A stretch of 64,000 nt of DNA from Yponomeuta sedellus (lineage: Eukaryota; Arthropoda; Insecta; Lepidoptera; Yponomeutidae): contig OW203749.1 of assembly GCA_934045075.1 (NCBI GenBank), positions 1,860,001 through 1,924,000 of the forward strand, written 5' to 3'. A program made the translations under genes and the position numbers. The notes beneath the pieces are model-generated. The model had not been told where the DNA came from. It worked only from the letters and a program-made list of their open reading frames with translations, and did not search any database. Shown here in pieces: positions 38,601-53,600 of the stretch. Within the stretch, counting starts at the first letter, position 1. Each line of letters starts with the position of its first letter.

Positions 38601-41600
38601 GGAAAAAAATACTCTGAATCGTAAAAAATGTCCTCCGAGTACTTTTCGCGGACTCAACGCCTACAGTGTGCGGCCATTTGTTCCCCGGAAGTTGAGTGAA
38701 GCGTACGCTATAGAAGCAATTATTCTGAGATTACATTGTGTTGTAATTTACATCAACTTGAAAAAGAAAAGGCGTTTCAAAAAAAACACCGAACCAGTGT
38801 CCAGTCTTGTCCAGTCCGGTCTCTTGATGATCTCGGTAACTTGAGGGACTTTTCGTACGGGGTCCTTTTAGTCCTTCGTGTGCGTTATTCGATACAATTT
38901 ATAAGAGATCTGTATCGACGGACAAAAAAGTACCCGGGGATAGTCCCTCGTCTGCGCAGGCCTTAAGAGTACAGTTGTAGGTCGACTCGGCGGAAACTGC
39001 ACGCTTTGTTTTGATAGAGCAATGTTAGAAACCTGAGGCTGGTTAACTAGCGTTTGGGATCCCGTTTCTTAAGTCGTTTCGGGGCGCTTACTAACGCCAC
39101 CAATGAAAAAAAAACATAACTTGCTGCCGGTGCTAACGTTGCTTCGGTTCGAAATTCCACTGATGCCGGTGAGTCGCCCATTAGCTCAGTTGGAAGAGCA
39201 CGGTTAGCCAGAGGTCGCGGCTTCGGGTCGCGGCATGGGAGGAATTTTTAGCCTCTAAATAGGTTTTTAAAACATAACTTGTTTTATAGGTTTTTATCTA
39301 AAAGCGAACACGAGAAATCTTAACAACTGTGACAACTATTTTTAGAACGTCATGTCGATCACATGTGGCGATGTTGTGTGTGCATGCTTTAAACCGCATA
39401 TTATCTGTTTTGTGCTAATAAATAAAACAAAAGCGAAATCCGAGTCGAAGGTAGCTCGCTCACTTTGACATCAATATGCCTGACTTGTTTACGCTCGAAA
39501 TTTCCAAATTTCTGCTTGAAACGCACGATTCGACTTTTCGAATTAGCGGTTAATCTCTATAGAGAGTTTACAATGGAGTTATAACGATAATATATATCGA
39601 AATCACTGAATCTTTTCTTCATTATTGCTGTATCAACACCGCGCGGAGACCCGACTTTCACTCTTAGTGCGAGAAAAGTCTCCGTCGAAAACTATTCGCA
39701 GTTCACGCCGATTCGAACTCATATCACTTCACTTGGACGAATCAAACACTTAGAATGAACTGTAACCGGAAACTGGAGTAACTTACACAGGTCTTTAGCT
39801 CAATTAAGCACGGTAACCAGCGGGCGGTGCGTCCGCAAACAGCGATGGCGTCGGAATGAGGCATCGCTCGCCCGCTAGCCGGCCGCTCGTGAAAATAAAC
39901 ACACGAAGCTTGGTCGACGCGGCGTGTGAGTGATTTGAACAGAAGGACGGGTAGGTACTGTTAATTAATAATTTAATTAACAGTACCTACCTATACTGTT
40001 AATTAAAGTATTAAAATTTCTTCAAATTTTCATAAATTCTTCCGCTTTTTTCTTTTTAATCTATGCTATTCGCTACTTCTGAGTAAGTTGGACTTTTTGT
40101 AGAAAAATTACCTATATAGCTTTATTTCACATGTGAAGCTCACTTACAATCCACAGACTACAAAAACTATCACAGATATGAACGTTTTTATCAACTTACT
40201 GAACGAAATGAAAGATTATTTAGCGTTGCTAGATATCGGTACCTATATTAAAAAAAACTCGTCAACAGCAAAAGCGAAAGATATGTGATGCAAAAGTGCT
40301 TGTGATGAAAAAATGCCAAAATTATGGTACTTTCGCGTACCATAATGGATGTATCATGCATGGTACATGGTACGAACAACTGAATTATGGTACAAGTACC
40401 ATAATTATGGCACGTACAACATCCCTTCGCCCGCTAGCCGGCGCTCGTGAAAATAAACACACGAAGCTTGGTCGACGCGGCTCTGCGAGTGATTTGGACA
40501 GAAGGACGGCCCGCGCCCCATGTAACTTTTCTGCTTACAGCGCGTTGGGGCGCTAAATACCGCCACCGAAGGAATAAAAATCATAACTTGTTTTATACTA
40601 GGTTTTTTTTTTCAATAAGTTAATATCAAAAATCTTAATATCTGTGACAACTATTTTTAGAACACACAACTTAAAACCTAGGATCAACAATTAATCGATT
40701 TTATGCATCACAATTCACGCGCCTCTGTGTGCTAGAGGCGCGGGTTGGAATCCCGCTTGGACCGGATTTTCTATTTCTGTATGAAATTTGCTTTTATTTT
40801 TGTTTTAAAGAACACCAACAGCATAATATAACAGAATTACAGTAACATAGGAAACAGACGGCTACTTATAAATTTCACTTTTAAAATTACCAAAGTGGAA
40901 AGCTACTTATAAATTTTGCTTTCAAAATTCCCATAGTATGTAAAAGGCTACTTGTAAATTACACTTTTAAAATGCCCAAAGTAGAAGGTTACTTGTGAAT
41001 TTCACTTTTAAAATACCCAAAGTGGAAGGCTACTTATAAATTTCGCATTTAAATTCCCATAGCCTTCTACTACGTATTTATAAATTACACTTTTAAAATG
41101 CCCAAAGTAGAAGGTTACTTAAAAAAATTCACTTTTAAAATTCTCAAGGTGGAACTTCTGTGTGCAACATTCATTTCTTATGACCTTTTCCTGTATACGG
41201 TCGTTTGGTGTTACGGGTTACATAGCGCGCTTGGCTGTGTGAGTTTGTTTGTCTGTCCCAGACCGGTTTGAAGGCAATTTCGCAGTTTTTTTTTTTATTT
41301 TCATGGACATATTACACAGACAGATCTCGTTAGCCCTATACTAAGTACAACTAAATGACTTGTGTTACAGGTGCTAACTCGAAGATAGATTTGATACAAT
41401 AAATACATAGATAACATCCAAGACCCGAGACAAACTAGAAAAGTTCGTTTCCTCCTTTGACCCGGCCGGGGATCGAACCCGAGAAATTTGGTTTTACAGT
41501 CAGAGTGCCAAACCGCTGCGCCACCGAGGCCGTCATTGAATACTATTGTAGTTATTATTAGTAGTTATTGAATACTAGAGCGATGGAGCGTGCCTTGCTA

Positions 41601-44600
41601 GGCATATCGCTTGTGGACCGCGTACCCAACGTAGAAATTCGTCGAAGAACCAAGGTCGAAGACGTTGGTGAGCGGATCACAGACTTTAAGTGGAGATGGG
41701 CGGGGGACACTTGGCTAGGAGGGAAGACGGCCGGTGGACCAGGGTAGTATCGGAGTGGTGGCCAAGGGAGGGAAGGAGGTTGGTAGGCAGACCACCGACA
41801 CTATGGTCGGATGACATCGTGAGGGTTGCGGGCCAGAGATGGATCAGGTTAGCACAGGACCGTGAGGAATGGCGCAATAAAAAGGAGGCCTATGCCCAGC
41901 AGTGGGTTGATGTGGGCTGCTCTAACCCGCGGTGTTACCCGCGGGTTAGAGCGGAAAATAAATTGTGCATTAACAGTAAAAGATATTTTCCCGCAGTAAA
42001 ACGTAACATGTTTGTTAATGCAGGATGTCTGCTAACTCCATACGTTTCGACTCAATTTCATTGAAGTCGTCCCAGCCGTTTAGACGTGAAGAATTAACAA
42101 ACATACACACTCACAAACTTTCGCCTTTAGAATATTAGTGTGAAGTGCGATAGTGTGATGTGACGTGATATAAAATCCCTGAAGATACTCGTATATTAAG
42201 CTTGCCTGAAACGCGGTTTAAAAAATATGTTAAGCACACTCTGTGCCAAAAGGGCTACTATAACATAAAGGATTATTTAGATGACAATGAGGTCTGGAAT
42301 TAAAGCCTGTGCATGCATGAGTTCTATCATCGTCATCAGACCGGTAAACCCCACTGCTGGGTGTAGGCATCTTCATTTTCACGTCAGCCAGCACGGTCTC
42401 GCGCTAGTCTCATCCACTGTTTGCCGGCCACTTTACTTAGGTCATCTGACCATCTGGCTGCTGGTCTGCCCACCGACCGTTCCCCCTCCCACGACCGCCA
42501 CTCTGTCACTGCCTTCGTCCATCTTCCATCATTCCGCCTGGCCAAGTGTTCCAGATGAGTTCTAGGTTTTATAATAATTATGTAAACTACTCGTATGTTA
42601 ATTATGGACTTAGAAAAGACTAAGTTTGGAGTTATTTTGTCAATTTTTGTCCAAAATTTCACCCATGCCGGGATTCGCCCATTGGCTCAATTGGTAGAGC
42701 GCTGGCACGGATAGCCAGAGGTTGCGGGTTCGAATCCCGGCATGGGTGAAATTTTTAGCCTCTAAATAGGTTTTTAAATTTAATTTTTTTGTTTCTGGTT
42801 TTGTGTTAATTCCGAGCGCTTCCGTGCTTCGTAAGGCACGTTAAGCCGTTGGTGCCGGCTGTCATGTAATGGCATTCGTTAAGCCATGTCGCGGTGGTAG
42901 CTCAGTGGGTAGAACCATGGACTCGCAAGCGAGAGCCCCAGGTTCGATCCCGAGTGCGGGCATGTACCAATTACTTTGTTTAATTTCAAAGTTACGTACA
43001 TTTGCGAATTTGTAGTCGCAATACCACACGCTAACGGTGAAGGAAAAACATCGTGAGGAAACCCGCGGCTTGGTTGGCTCCGCACGTATTGACTAGTCTT
43101 TCCTGTGGGCTAGGCCGACTAAGCTGTCAGGATGGTATAGGTGCTGGGCAAGCCTACACCATCTATAAAACCATGTCCCAGGCACTACAGCGACGCGTCG
43201 GAGTGATCCCTTCACCCATCTAGTGTGAGTGAAGATGCCACTGGACGCTGTATAAATCATCTCATTACGTTGATGCAAAAAGGCCAACTAAGCCATGTCA
43301 GTGATGTTAGCCATGCCATGAAACCTGAGTGTCTGAGTTGTACGAATGCCTCAGCGCTTGAAATTGCCAACCTGCGGTGGGCACGTTTGGTGATTTAGCC
43401 CACACTCTCTCTCTGAGAGAAGGCCTGTGCCCTGCAGTAATAGGCTACGTAAACAGTGCCGATGGAAATATTAAAACTCACGCGGAGGCGAAACCGCGGG
43501 CGTAAGCTAATTCGTGTATACAAAAATGAGCTTGAAGTCAAGTCCATCGCATCAAGTAACTACAATTCGAAACCAGTTCCATAATATACTCCTCTGTGTC
43601 TTAAATCACCAGTCTGTACAGGGTTACTTTTATAATGCGCCATTTATGAAAAGCGTCGAACTTTTGCGATGTCTTCAAGAGTCCTCTTTAAGACTGTACA
43701 CATATACAGGGCGTCCCAAAGTTATGGGCCATGAAGGGAAAGTACCTTAAATATCGTAGATAGGGTATTTCGCTGAAAGAAGACTTTATGTTATTTTTAA
43801 AAGTTAGTAATTCTGCATTCAAAGATTTTCAAAAAATTACTTGCCTTGTCTGGGAATCGAACCGACTTAAATAAAATAAAAAACACCCCTACTTTTATGG
43901 TGCCAATCGAAAGAATGGCCAAAAACTAATAACTCTTCTTAAGTAACATAGTATTTTAAAAGAAAGGAACAGCGTGAAATTAATCATTTTAATCAAATTA
44001 AAAACATACATGAAATTGCCGTAGTCAATAACATAAAGTAACATAAAGTCTTCTTTCAGCAAAATACCCTATCTACGATATTTAAGGTACTTTCCCTTCA
44101 TGGCCCATAACTTTGGGACGCCCTGTATATATACATATATTAAAAAAATTACTGGCGAAATTATTGTACAAAAACGGTGTATTTTAACAACCGTGTGTGC
44201 ATCGTAACAACCCTGTATAATATACGTGAGGACTGGTTATCGTGCGTGGTCAGCAAAACGTCTGAGGAGGAAAACTGAGGCTGTTTATTATCAAGTTGTT
44301 AGTCGCCCGGTAAAACCCGCTCACGACTTTCAGATAGAATTATACCGCCTATAAATTTTGCATTCCTTTTTCAGGCTATATTAGTCCACTGCTGGACATA
44401 AGATAAGATAAGAATATTCTTTATTGTACACCAGAGCACATATTATAAAACATGTAATGATACAAAGTACAATTGGCGGCCTTATTGCTAAAAGCAATTT
44501 CTTTCAGACAACCTTACGACGGAAAGTTGCTGCAGGAAATAAGAGACGGGTAGTCGGTGCAAATATAAATATATTAATACACTACTTATATAAATAACAA

Positions 44601-47600
44601 TATACCTACATAAACTTACATAAATACGTTATAGTAACAATCTACACGATGAGGAAATAAATACAATATTGTGTACCTATATGGAGACATACGGAAGAGA
44701 CACAATGAAAAGGACATAGCCCTCCCCTAATGAGCGCCATGGCGCAAGGTTGTGCCATCATTGGGGGGTAATGCCCATAATTCCCACGCTGGGTTGGGAA
44801 TCGCAGTTTGGTGGAATTGTACTGCAGGGGGCGCTGCTGCCCACCCCCCGGCTTGTGTCCCTCAGTCGCCTTCTACGACACCCGCGGGAAGAATTTGGGT
44901 TGGTGCTATTCTCTAGGCCGACACCACACAGCAGCCGAGCATCCTATTTGAGAGTAGTTATGGGCTTAATCACCATTGTGTGCCCACAGCCGATTGGCAA
45001 TTTCAAGCGCGGAGGTATTGGAACACCTCAGACACTCAGGTTTCCTCACGGTGTTTTCCTTCACAGTTAGCGAGTGGTATTGCTGCTGTAATTTCACAAA
45101 TGTACAGTGCTACACAAGAAATAAGTCTCGCGGATGTACCTGCGCAGATGAACAAATTTTGGATGTGCGGCAAGTTGATCGACCAATCAGATAGTTTCAT
45201 TTTATGGCAGGCCGACTCCGTGTAGTCACCTGCTCGATGCAGGTGACTACACGGTGTATTAGTTTGGCAATATTAACGTGAGCGAAATAGGTAGCGCTAC
45301 TGCGGCGATCAATTTTGAACCTTAACCGTATCGGTTAAAGATCATCTTGAATGTACTTCTTCGGCCTCTAAATCGGACTAAATTCGGAAAGCTTCGGGTA
45401 CTTGTTTTATTGTTTATTGGAAAACCAACAGCTTATACACGAGGCATTTTTACATAGAATAAGATGAATTAGATTTAAAGCCAATAACAGGTTTTCGCTG
45501 ACAATCAGAATAACATTAGAATTTACATAACAAAATTATCTTAATGTAGTTAACATATTATTTTTTTGTATTTTACGTACTTTTTTACGTAACTTTCGTT
45601 ACACTTCTTCCTAGTCTGCGCGAACGTAGATTCCCGAAGGGACTTTTATGATGTGTAGTACTGTACACAACTTAGGGAACAAAGTGATTGGGAGACGCCG
45701 GAACTCGAACCCGCGACCTCCCGATTGAGACGGTATTCATTAATATTCATGGACATATTACACAGATCTCGCTAGCCCCATACAAAGTACAACTAAACGA
45801 CTTGTGTTACAGGTGCTAACTCGGCGATGGATTTAACACAATAAATACATACGGGCTGTTAGCTTTTAGAATACGACTATACTCGGGCTTTAGAGTAGGC
45901 TTCGGTTTTCGCCGAAAGCACACGAGTCTAATACTACTTCCTGCTCTATATAAAACTGTTCTTCGCCATTTTGAAAAGTTATGTGAATATACGATGATTA
46001 TTTTAATTTTTTCGTCTGTGTTATTTTTTTAGCTTAAATATTTATAATAGTAATAATTAATGATAAAAATGGAACTAAACCTAAAACATTCTAATTTAAA
46101 TAAAATATTTGAGCCAGATCGCTGTCGGGCGGCAGAGTACCAAGAAGGCTGGCGGCATTGCCTCGCTGTATGGCTAGGCTTATTCTTTGGCCAAAGTAAG
46201 CACCAGCCCTCGGGTCTCCTGAAGCGTCGACTAGGCGCGACGAGATCTCCTTAAAGAGGAGTCTCGCCTCCGGACCCCATGGCCCCAGAGTCTCGACTCC
46301 AAAAGGCACAAATATATAGCCCTGCCCTATGGCTGCATATTTGTGCCTCTTGTTCGACTCTGCGTTAGACGCCGCCGCCCCTGCATGGCAGGCGGTCGCA
46401 TGGATATGGGACTGTGCAAGCGTATCAACACAAGTTGCGTCCCAGACCAGCGACCGCCCATTCTTCCATGGAATGAGAGTCATTCCGTCAGGCCTCTTGC
46501 CATCGTCGCGCGCAATCCCAGTGGGCTCCAGGACTGCAGGCACGCCTACGTGAATATACTATTTTTATACTATTTTTATTTTTAATGCACTAACCCGTGC
46601 TAAGGACAAATTTAAAAACCAATTTAGAGGCTAAAAATTTCATGCCGGGATTCGAACCCGCAACCTCTGGCTATCCGTGCCAGCGCTCTACCAATCGAGC
46701 CAATGGGCGACTCACCGGCATCAGTGAAATTCTAACCCGTGCTAAGGACAAATTTAAAAACCTATTTAGAGGCTAAAAATTTCACCCATGCCGCATGCAT
46801 TTCAATCCTGGCATGGGTGAAATTTTTAGCCTCTAAATAGGTTTTTAAATTTGTCCTTAGCACGGGTTAGTGCATTAAAAATAAAAATAGTATAATCATG
46901 TGGGTACAGTGATATCGTTCCGATGTTAAACCTAACTGCAAAGTGGGTAGTCGGGGCTGTAAGTGATGCAATTTGCTTAAGCCAGATGTCGCTGCCTCTA
47001 AATAGGTTTTGAAGTTATGTGAAATTAAGTGTCATATTAGTTCCGATATTTCTATTACACGAATATATATCTGATTCTATCCGATAGTAGCCGAGGTATA
47101 TTCTAAAAGCTAACAGACTGTGGATAACATCCAAGATCCACTATTATTTATTACTGGCTGACCCAGCAAACTACGTACCGCCTAACAGTCGATTCTTTAA
47201 AAACCTATTTAGAGGCTAAAAATTTCACCCATGCCGGGATTCGAACCCGCAACCTCTGGCTATCCGTGCCAGCGCTCTACCAATTGAGCCAATGGGCGAC
47301 TCCCCGGCATCAGTGAAATTTCGAACCTCTTTACACTATTCTCTGTATTACGTACAGGCAGCGACATCTAGCTTAAGCAAATTGCATCACTTAACTCGTT
47401 TTTAAATTTGCCCTTAGCACGGGTTAGTGCATTAAAAATAAAAATAGTATAGTCGATTCTTTATTTATTTTTTTCTCTCCGTAAGAACCATCCTCGTACT
47501 TCAAGGAATATTCTAAAAAAAGAATTAGCGAAATCTGTTCAGCTGCTCTCGATATTTGCGCTTACCAACACATTCAGCGATTCATTTTTATATTATAGAC

Positions 47601-50600
47601 TAGCTGACCCAGCGAACTACGTACCGCCTAACAGTCGATTCTTTATTTATTTTTTTCTCTCTGTAATAACCATCCTCGTACTTCAAGGAATATTCTAAAA
47701 AAAGAATTAGCGAAATCGGTTCAGCTGCCGTCGACATTTGCGCTTACCAACACATTCAGCGATTCATTTTTAGATTATAGACATAACTCCCCTTTTTGCC
47801 CCCCAGATCAAAGAGCTCTCGTCCCAGCTGCAGGAGGCCTACACGGCGGCCTGCGCCGAGGCCGAGGCCCAAGGCGGGCGCGTGGAGGCCGAGCTGAAAG
47901 TCCAGCAGTTGCTGCACGAGGCGCTCGAGGTGGACGCCTGGCTGGCCGACAAGGCTGCCGCCCTGGCCGACCCGGACACCGGCCGAGACCTGCACCGGGC
48001 CACTGCACTGCTTACCAGGCATAAGGTAAGATTCTTGGGCTAAGTAAAGATAAAGATTATATTCTTTTTCTAAATGCACCTTCTTTTAAAGTAAAGTAAA
48101 AATCGTTATCAACCCTTAAATGTCCCCACTGCTGGGGCACGGGTCTCTTCCTGCATCGCAGGAAGGTTAGGCCATACTCCACCACGGGGGCCAAGTCCGG
48201 GTTGGTGGAGGATTGTAAGACAGTGGCGGGCCTTACTGTCAGAAGTTCTCAAGGCCTCTGACATGGCTTAACGACTGCCATTATATGACAGCCGGCACCA
48301 ACGGCTTAACGTGCCTTGCGAAGCACGGAAGCGCTCGGAAAAATGCCACTAGCGGTAGTCACGGGACGCTCACCCATCCCGTACCTGACCGCGCCTGTTG
48401 TTGCTTAACCAAGTGATTGATTCCAATCACCCGGTTCGCCTAGTAAAAATAAAATTAAAATTTATTGAAATAACACAGTTACAGCATATTTTTTGTTACA
48501 TAATAATATTTTGTTTAACAAAAGAGGTGGGTAGGTGCACAATACACAGTGTAACGGCAATCCTCAAACTAGGCGAGGCCTGAGTGCTTAGTGCGAGTTT
48601 GACAGATCCAATCGAATAACTTTACTACCGCGTTAATCGAGCATCGAGTAGTGAGTATGAGTAAGTTAACCGTTCGAACTGGCAAAACGCTGTCACAGTA
48701 CAACTCGCACTCGCGTTTATTCGTGTTTTGGCTGTTAAACGTGTTTACTTCTCAACGTAAACCATTACAATTCGCTCTCAGAAATTTTTATTTCCATACT
48801 GTCTTGTCTTATGTTTTGACTTCCGTGCCAACTCTTGCCGCCCAGAGTGCTTAGTGCGAGTTTTTTAACTACTCGATCGCGTTAACGTAAACTCATATTT
48901 CTATGGCATCAAGGAAGCGCCACCTAGCGACAAGTATGGAAATTAAAATTGTTGAGTGCGAGTTGTAATGGTTTACGTTGAGAAGTGAACACGTTTACCA
49001 GCCAAAACACGTATAAACGCGAGTGCGAGTTGTACTGTGACAGCGTTTTGCCAGTTCGAACGGTTAACATACTCGTACTCACTACTCAATGCTCGATTAA
49101 CGCGGTAGTAAAGTTATTCGATTGCATCTGTCAAACTCGCACTAAGCACTCAGGTCAAGTCCTCACACCATTTCCCACGTCGCCGGGAGCCATCGCACAG
49201 TTGTCGATTTACGAGCAAATAAACCACGACGTAGAACGCAGGATAAAGCTGAGCGTCCTTATAAGCCTTCCCACGCTAGGTCTTTAAGTTGGAGCTGAAA
49301 TATATTCTTCTTCATAAATATTCCAATAAGGCCGCCAATTGTACTATGTATATTTGCAATTGTTTTGTATTTGTTGTTTTTCCAGTGTACAGTAAAGAAT
49401 ATTCTTATCTTATTCCCACATTAACCGTTTTATTGGGGCCAAAATATATTCTCCTTCTAATAAGCCTACCCACGCCAGGTAAGCGTGCCAAGTTCAGGAT
49501 TTAGAGCTTAATTATTATCTCCTTCTAATAAGTCTTACTACGCCAGTAAGAAGGTAAGGCTTAGAATTTTGAGTTTAAATATGATCTTCTTCTAATAAGT
49601 CTTCTCAAACCAGTAAGGAGGTCAGGCTTTGGAATTCAGTTAGGATTTGGAAGTTAAATATGATCTCCTAATTTTTATTATAAGGTATCACAATAAGTTA
49701 TTAAGATGCAAAATAACACATGTCACAGATATTAAGATAAAAATGTCAATACCTACGAAATAGAACAGTTACAAATCTCCTTCTAAAAAGTAAGCAGGCC
49801 TGTCTGTGGACTGGGAGCTTAAGTATGTCCTCCCTTTAATAAGCCCTCCCCCGCCAGGCCGTGGAGCTGGAGCTGGACACGTACTCGGCCAAGTGCAGTT
49901 CGAAATCCTTAGTCTGACATGGGGATGCCTATTCAAATAAGAAACATTGGGGAGCTTAAATATGAACTCCCACTAACAAGCTATAGGATTTGCAGCTTAA
50001 ATATTATCTCCCTCTAATGAGTCTTCTCAAGCCAGTAAGGAGGTCAGGCTTTGGAATCCAGTTAGGATTTGGAAGTTAAATGTGATCTCCCTCTAAAAAG
50101 TAAGCAGGCCAGTCTGTGGACTGGGAGCTTAAATATGATCTCCCTGTAATAGGCGCTCCCCCACCAGGCCGTGGAACTGGAGACGTACTCGACCAAGTGC
50201 AGTTCGAAATCCTTGGTCTGACATGGGAGTGCTTATTCGAAGAAGAAATATTGCCGCTCAGGATGAGGAGCTTAAATATGATCTCCCACTATAAAGCCTT
50301 AGGATTTGGAGCTTAAATATTATATCCCTCTACTAAGCCATCCCAAGCCAGTAAGCAGATCAGGCTTAGGATTTGGAGCTTAATTATAATCTCCCTCTAA
50401 TAAGCCTTTTCAAGCCAGTAAAAAGGTCAGACTTAGGATTTGGAAGTTAAATATGACCGCCGTCGAAAAAGTAAGCAGGCCAGCCTGTGGTATGGGAGCT
50501 TAAACACTGGACTGCGAGACTAACCCAAGACTTTTTTGTATTATTTTACTTTCTGTATTTTTAACTACAAGCTGCAAGATCTCCAAATGTAAAAATAAAT

Positions 50601-53600
50601 AAATAATGAAAGAGATCTCTGTTAGACATAAGTTCGCCTTTGAAACAAATTTCATGCAATCATATTTCGAATTACTTTTTGCAATATATATTTATAGATA
50701 GATAGATATATGACCTCCCTCTAAAAAGTAAGCAGGCCATCCTGTGGAGTGGGAGCTTAAATACGATCTCCCCGTAATAAGCCCTCCCCCGCCAGGCCGT
50801 GGAGCTGGAGCTGGACACGTACTCGACCAAGTGCAGTTCGAAATCCTTGGTCTGACATGGGAGTGTTTATTCGAAGAAGAAATATTGCCGTTAGGATGGG
50901 GAGCTTAAATATGTCCTCCCCGTAATAAGCCCTCCCCCGCCAGGCCGTGGAGTTGGAGCTGGACACGTACTCGGCGATCATCGCGGAGATGGGCCGCGCG
51001 GCCGGCAGCATGGCGGCGGCGGGCCGGCCCGAGCCGCAGGAGCGGCTGCGCGAGCTTCACGACGCACTGGCAAGGCTGCAGCGGCTGGCTCAGGCGCGGC
51101 AGAAGGCGCTCGTCAACTCCGTGTGCAGGTGAGACTGGGGTGGGGTGCACGGAGACTTTTGTACGTGCACATAGTAGGAGAGCCGAAGATCGTGCTCAGA
51201 GGCGTGTCTTTGGTGGACTGACACCGGCTGATTGCGTAAGTTCGTAAAATGCATCAGTTGGCTCAGCCGCGGCAGAAGGCGCTCGTCAACTCCGTGTGCA
51301 GGTGAGACTTAGGGCTATCACAAGTTGTTTTTTTGTTCGCATTGTTAGTGTCTTTATATGTGCTCAGAACACTGTCTTTAAAATGCAGCGGCTGGCTCAG
51401 GCGCGGCAGAAGGCGCTCGTCAACTCCGTGTGCAGGTGAGACTTAGGGCTATCACAAGATGTTTTTTTGTTCGCATTGTTAGTGTCTTTATATGTGCTCA
51501 GAACACTGTCTTTAAAATGCAGCGGCTGGCTCAGGCGCGGCAGAAGGCGCTAGTCAACTCCGTGTGCAGGTGAGACTGGGGTGTTTTGCACGGAGACTTT
51601 TATACGTGCACATACTAGGAGAGCCGAAGATCGGGCTCAGAGGCGTGTCTTTGGTGAAGCCTATGTCCGGCAGTGGACTGACACCGGCTGATTACGTAAG
51701 TTCGTAAAATGCATCAGTTGGCTCGGGCGCTGCAGAAGGCGCTCGTCAACTCCGTCTGCAGGTGAGACTAAAAGCTATCGCAAGATGTTTTTTTGTTCGC
51801 ATTGTTAGTGTCTTGATATGTGCTCGGAACACTGCATGTCTATAAAATGCATCGGCTGACGTAGGCACGGCAGACGGCGCTAGTCAACTCCGTGTGCAGG
51901 TGAGACTGGGGTGTTTTGCACGGAGATTTTTACGCATGTACAAATATGCACATTATTATTAGTAAGGAAACACCTACATAAAAATGCTATGTCATCATCA
52001 TTGTAAGCCTTTTACCCAGCTCACACCAGTTGGCGACTGCCCTCTGACAACACAACATTGTGGAATTAATCTGGTGAAAATAATATCGGATTTGTTCTTC
52101 TTCCTCAAACAACATAACAAAATATTGTGCGGACAGTCAAACTAACAGACTCGCCCGTACAACGCACACAAGCGTTGGTAGCGGTAGCAAAGGGCGGTCG
52201 TCAACTCCGTGTGCAGGTGAGACTGGCCGAGACGTTTTTTCATATCCGTTATCTTTAAAATGCAGCGGCTGGCGTTAGCGCGGCAGAAGACGCTCGTCGA
52301 CTCCATATGCGGGTAAGACTGGTCTAACATACGGTGTGTTCTTATACGTGTTGTTAGCGACTTTATACATGCTCGCAACACCGCGCGAAATGCACGCTTC
52401 GCTTGTATTTTTTTTTGAGATCCAGTGATTCATTGATTCATAAAGTGATTTACTCCGACGTTCAGCCTCACGCTGGATCACTAGCATAAATTGATTGATA
52501 GAGTTCCTTGCTTCGCAAGGCACATTAAGCCGTCGCTGCCGGCTGTCATGTAATGGCAGCCATTAATCCATGTCAGAGGCCTTATGGGCGGCTGGATAAC
52601 TTCTAACAGTAAGGCCCGCCGCTGTCTTACACTCCTCCACCAACCCGGACTTGGCCCCCCGTGGTGGAGTATGGCCTGACCTTCCTACGATACAGGAAGA
52701 GACCCGTGTCTCTGCATATGATAGAGTGATAACCCTGGTTTTGTCCACAGACATGAATACCTGGCCGAGAGTGCAGAACTGGAGAGCTGGATCCAGGAGC
52801 AGCTGGCCGCTGCTTCAAGCGAGGACTACGGTCAGGATTACGAGCATCTGCTTGTGAGTAGCACCCGATCTAAACCTGCTTTTGATTGAATCCACCTTCA
52901 TCTGCATTATGAAGACTTATCATATGATGAAACAGAATCTCTATTATCTAAACCTAAATGAATTTGTTCACTTAATTCATACAAAACAAATAAACATTAA
53001 ACATTAAACAAACATTGTTGTTTTATCCTTAACATAAACCAATTAATTTTTAACCTTCTCATACCCTTTGTAACTTTGTGTAAAGTGGTTTTTAAATATT
53101 TTTTTTATGTTTATGTTATGTTAAATAATAAGATATACAAATAAAATTAAAACATAATTACATAAAATAACCAATACATTCCATAAATTGTCGTACTCGT
53201 TTCCTGTAACAAACACACACACACACACACACATACACAGACACACACACACTGTATCACTCATACATAAAACTCAACAATTTTCCAGAATTAAAAAAAA
53301 AAAGAAGGCGTTGCTTTCTGTTATACAGTTTTTTAACTAGTACAGACAGCGTCGTTCTAATCGTATCATCAGTTTAACATAATAACATTATAAAAACTGT
53401 TTTTACACGGATTTTTCTCGTTTATTGTAAATTTTTACAATTTGCCGACGTTTCGACCCTTTTTCAAGTACCGTGGTCTCGGAAGAGCACGACCACGGCC
53501 ACGACCACGTCTTCCGAGACCACGGTACTTGAAAAAGTGCCGAAACGTCGGAAAAATGTAAAATAAACGAGTAAAATCCGTGAAAAACCCGTTTTTATTA

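Noticed and set aside
7850..47320. tRNA genes
   Set aside because: The GGTTCGAATCC/TAGCTCAGTTGG cores lie in dispersed repeats with constant tails and target duplications; position 33 is not T and copies vary, so they are SINE-like.
47756..48079. 107-codon - strand frame
   Set aside because: Antisense of spectrin exon 16.
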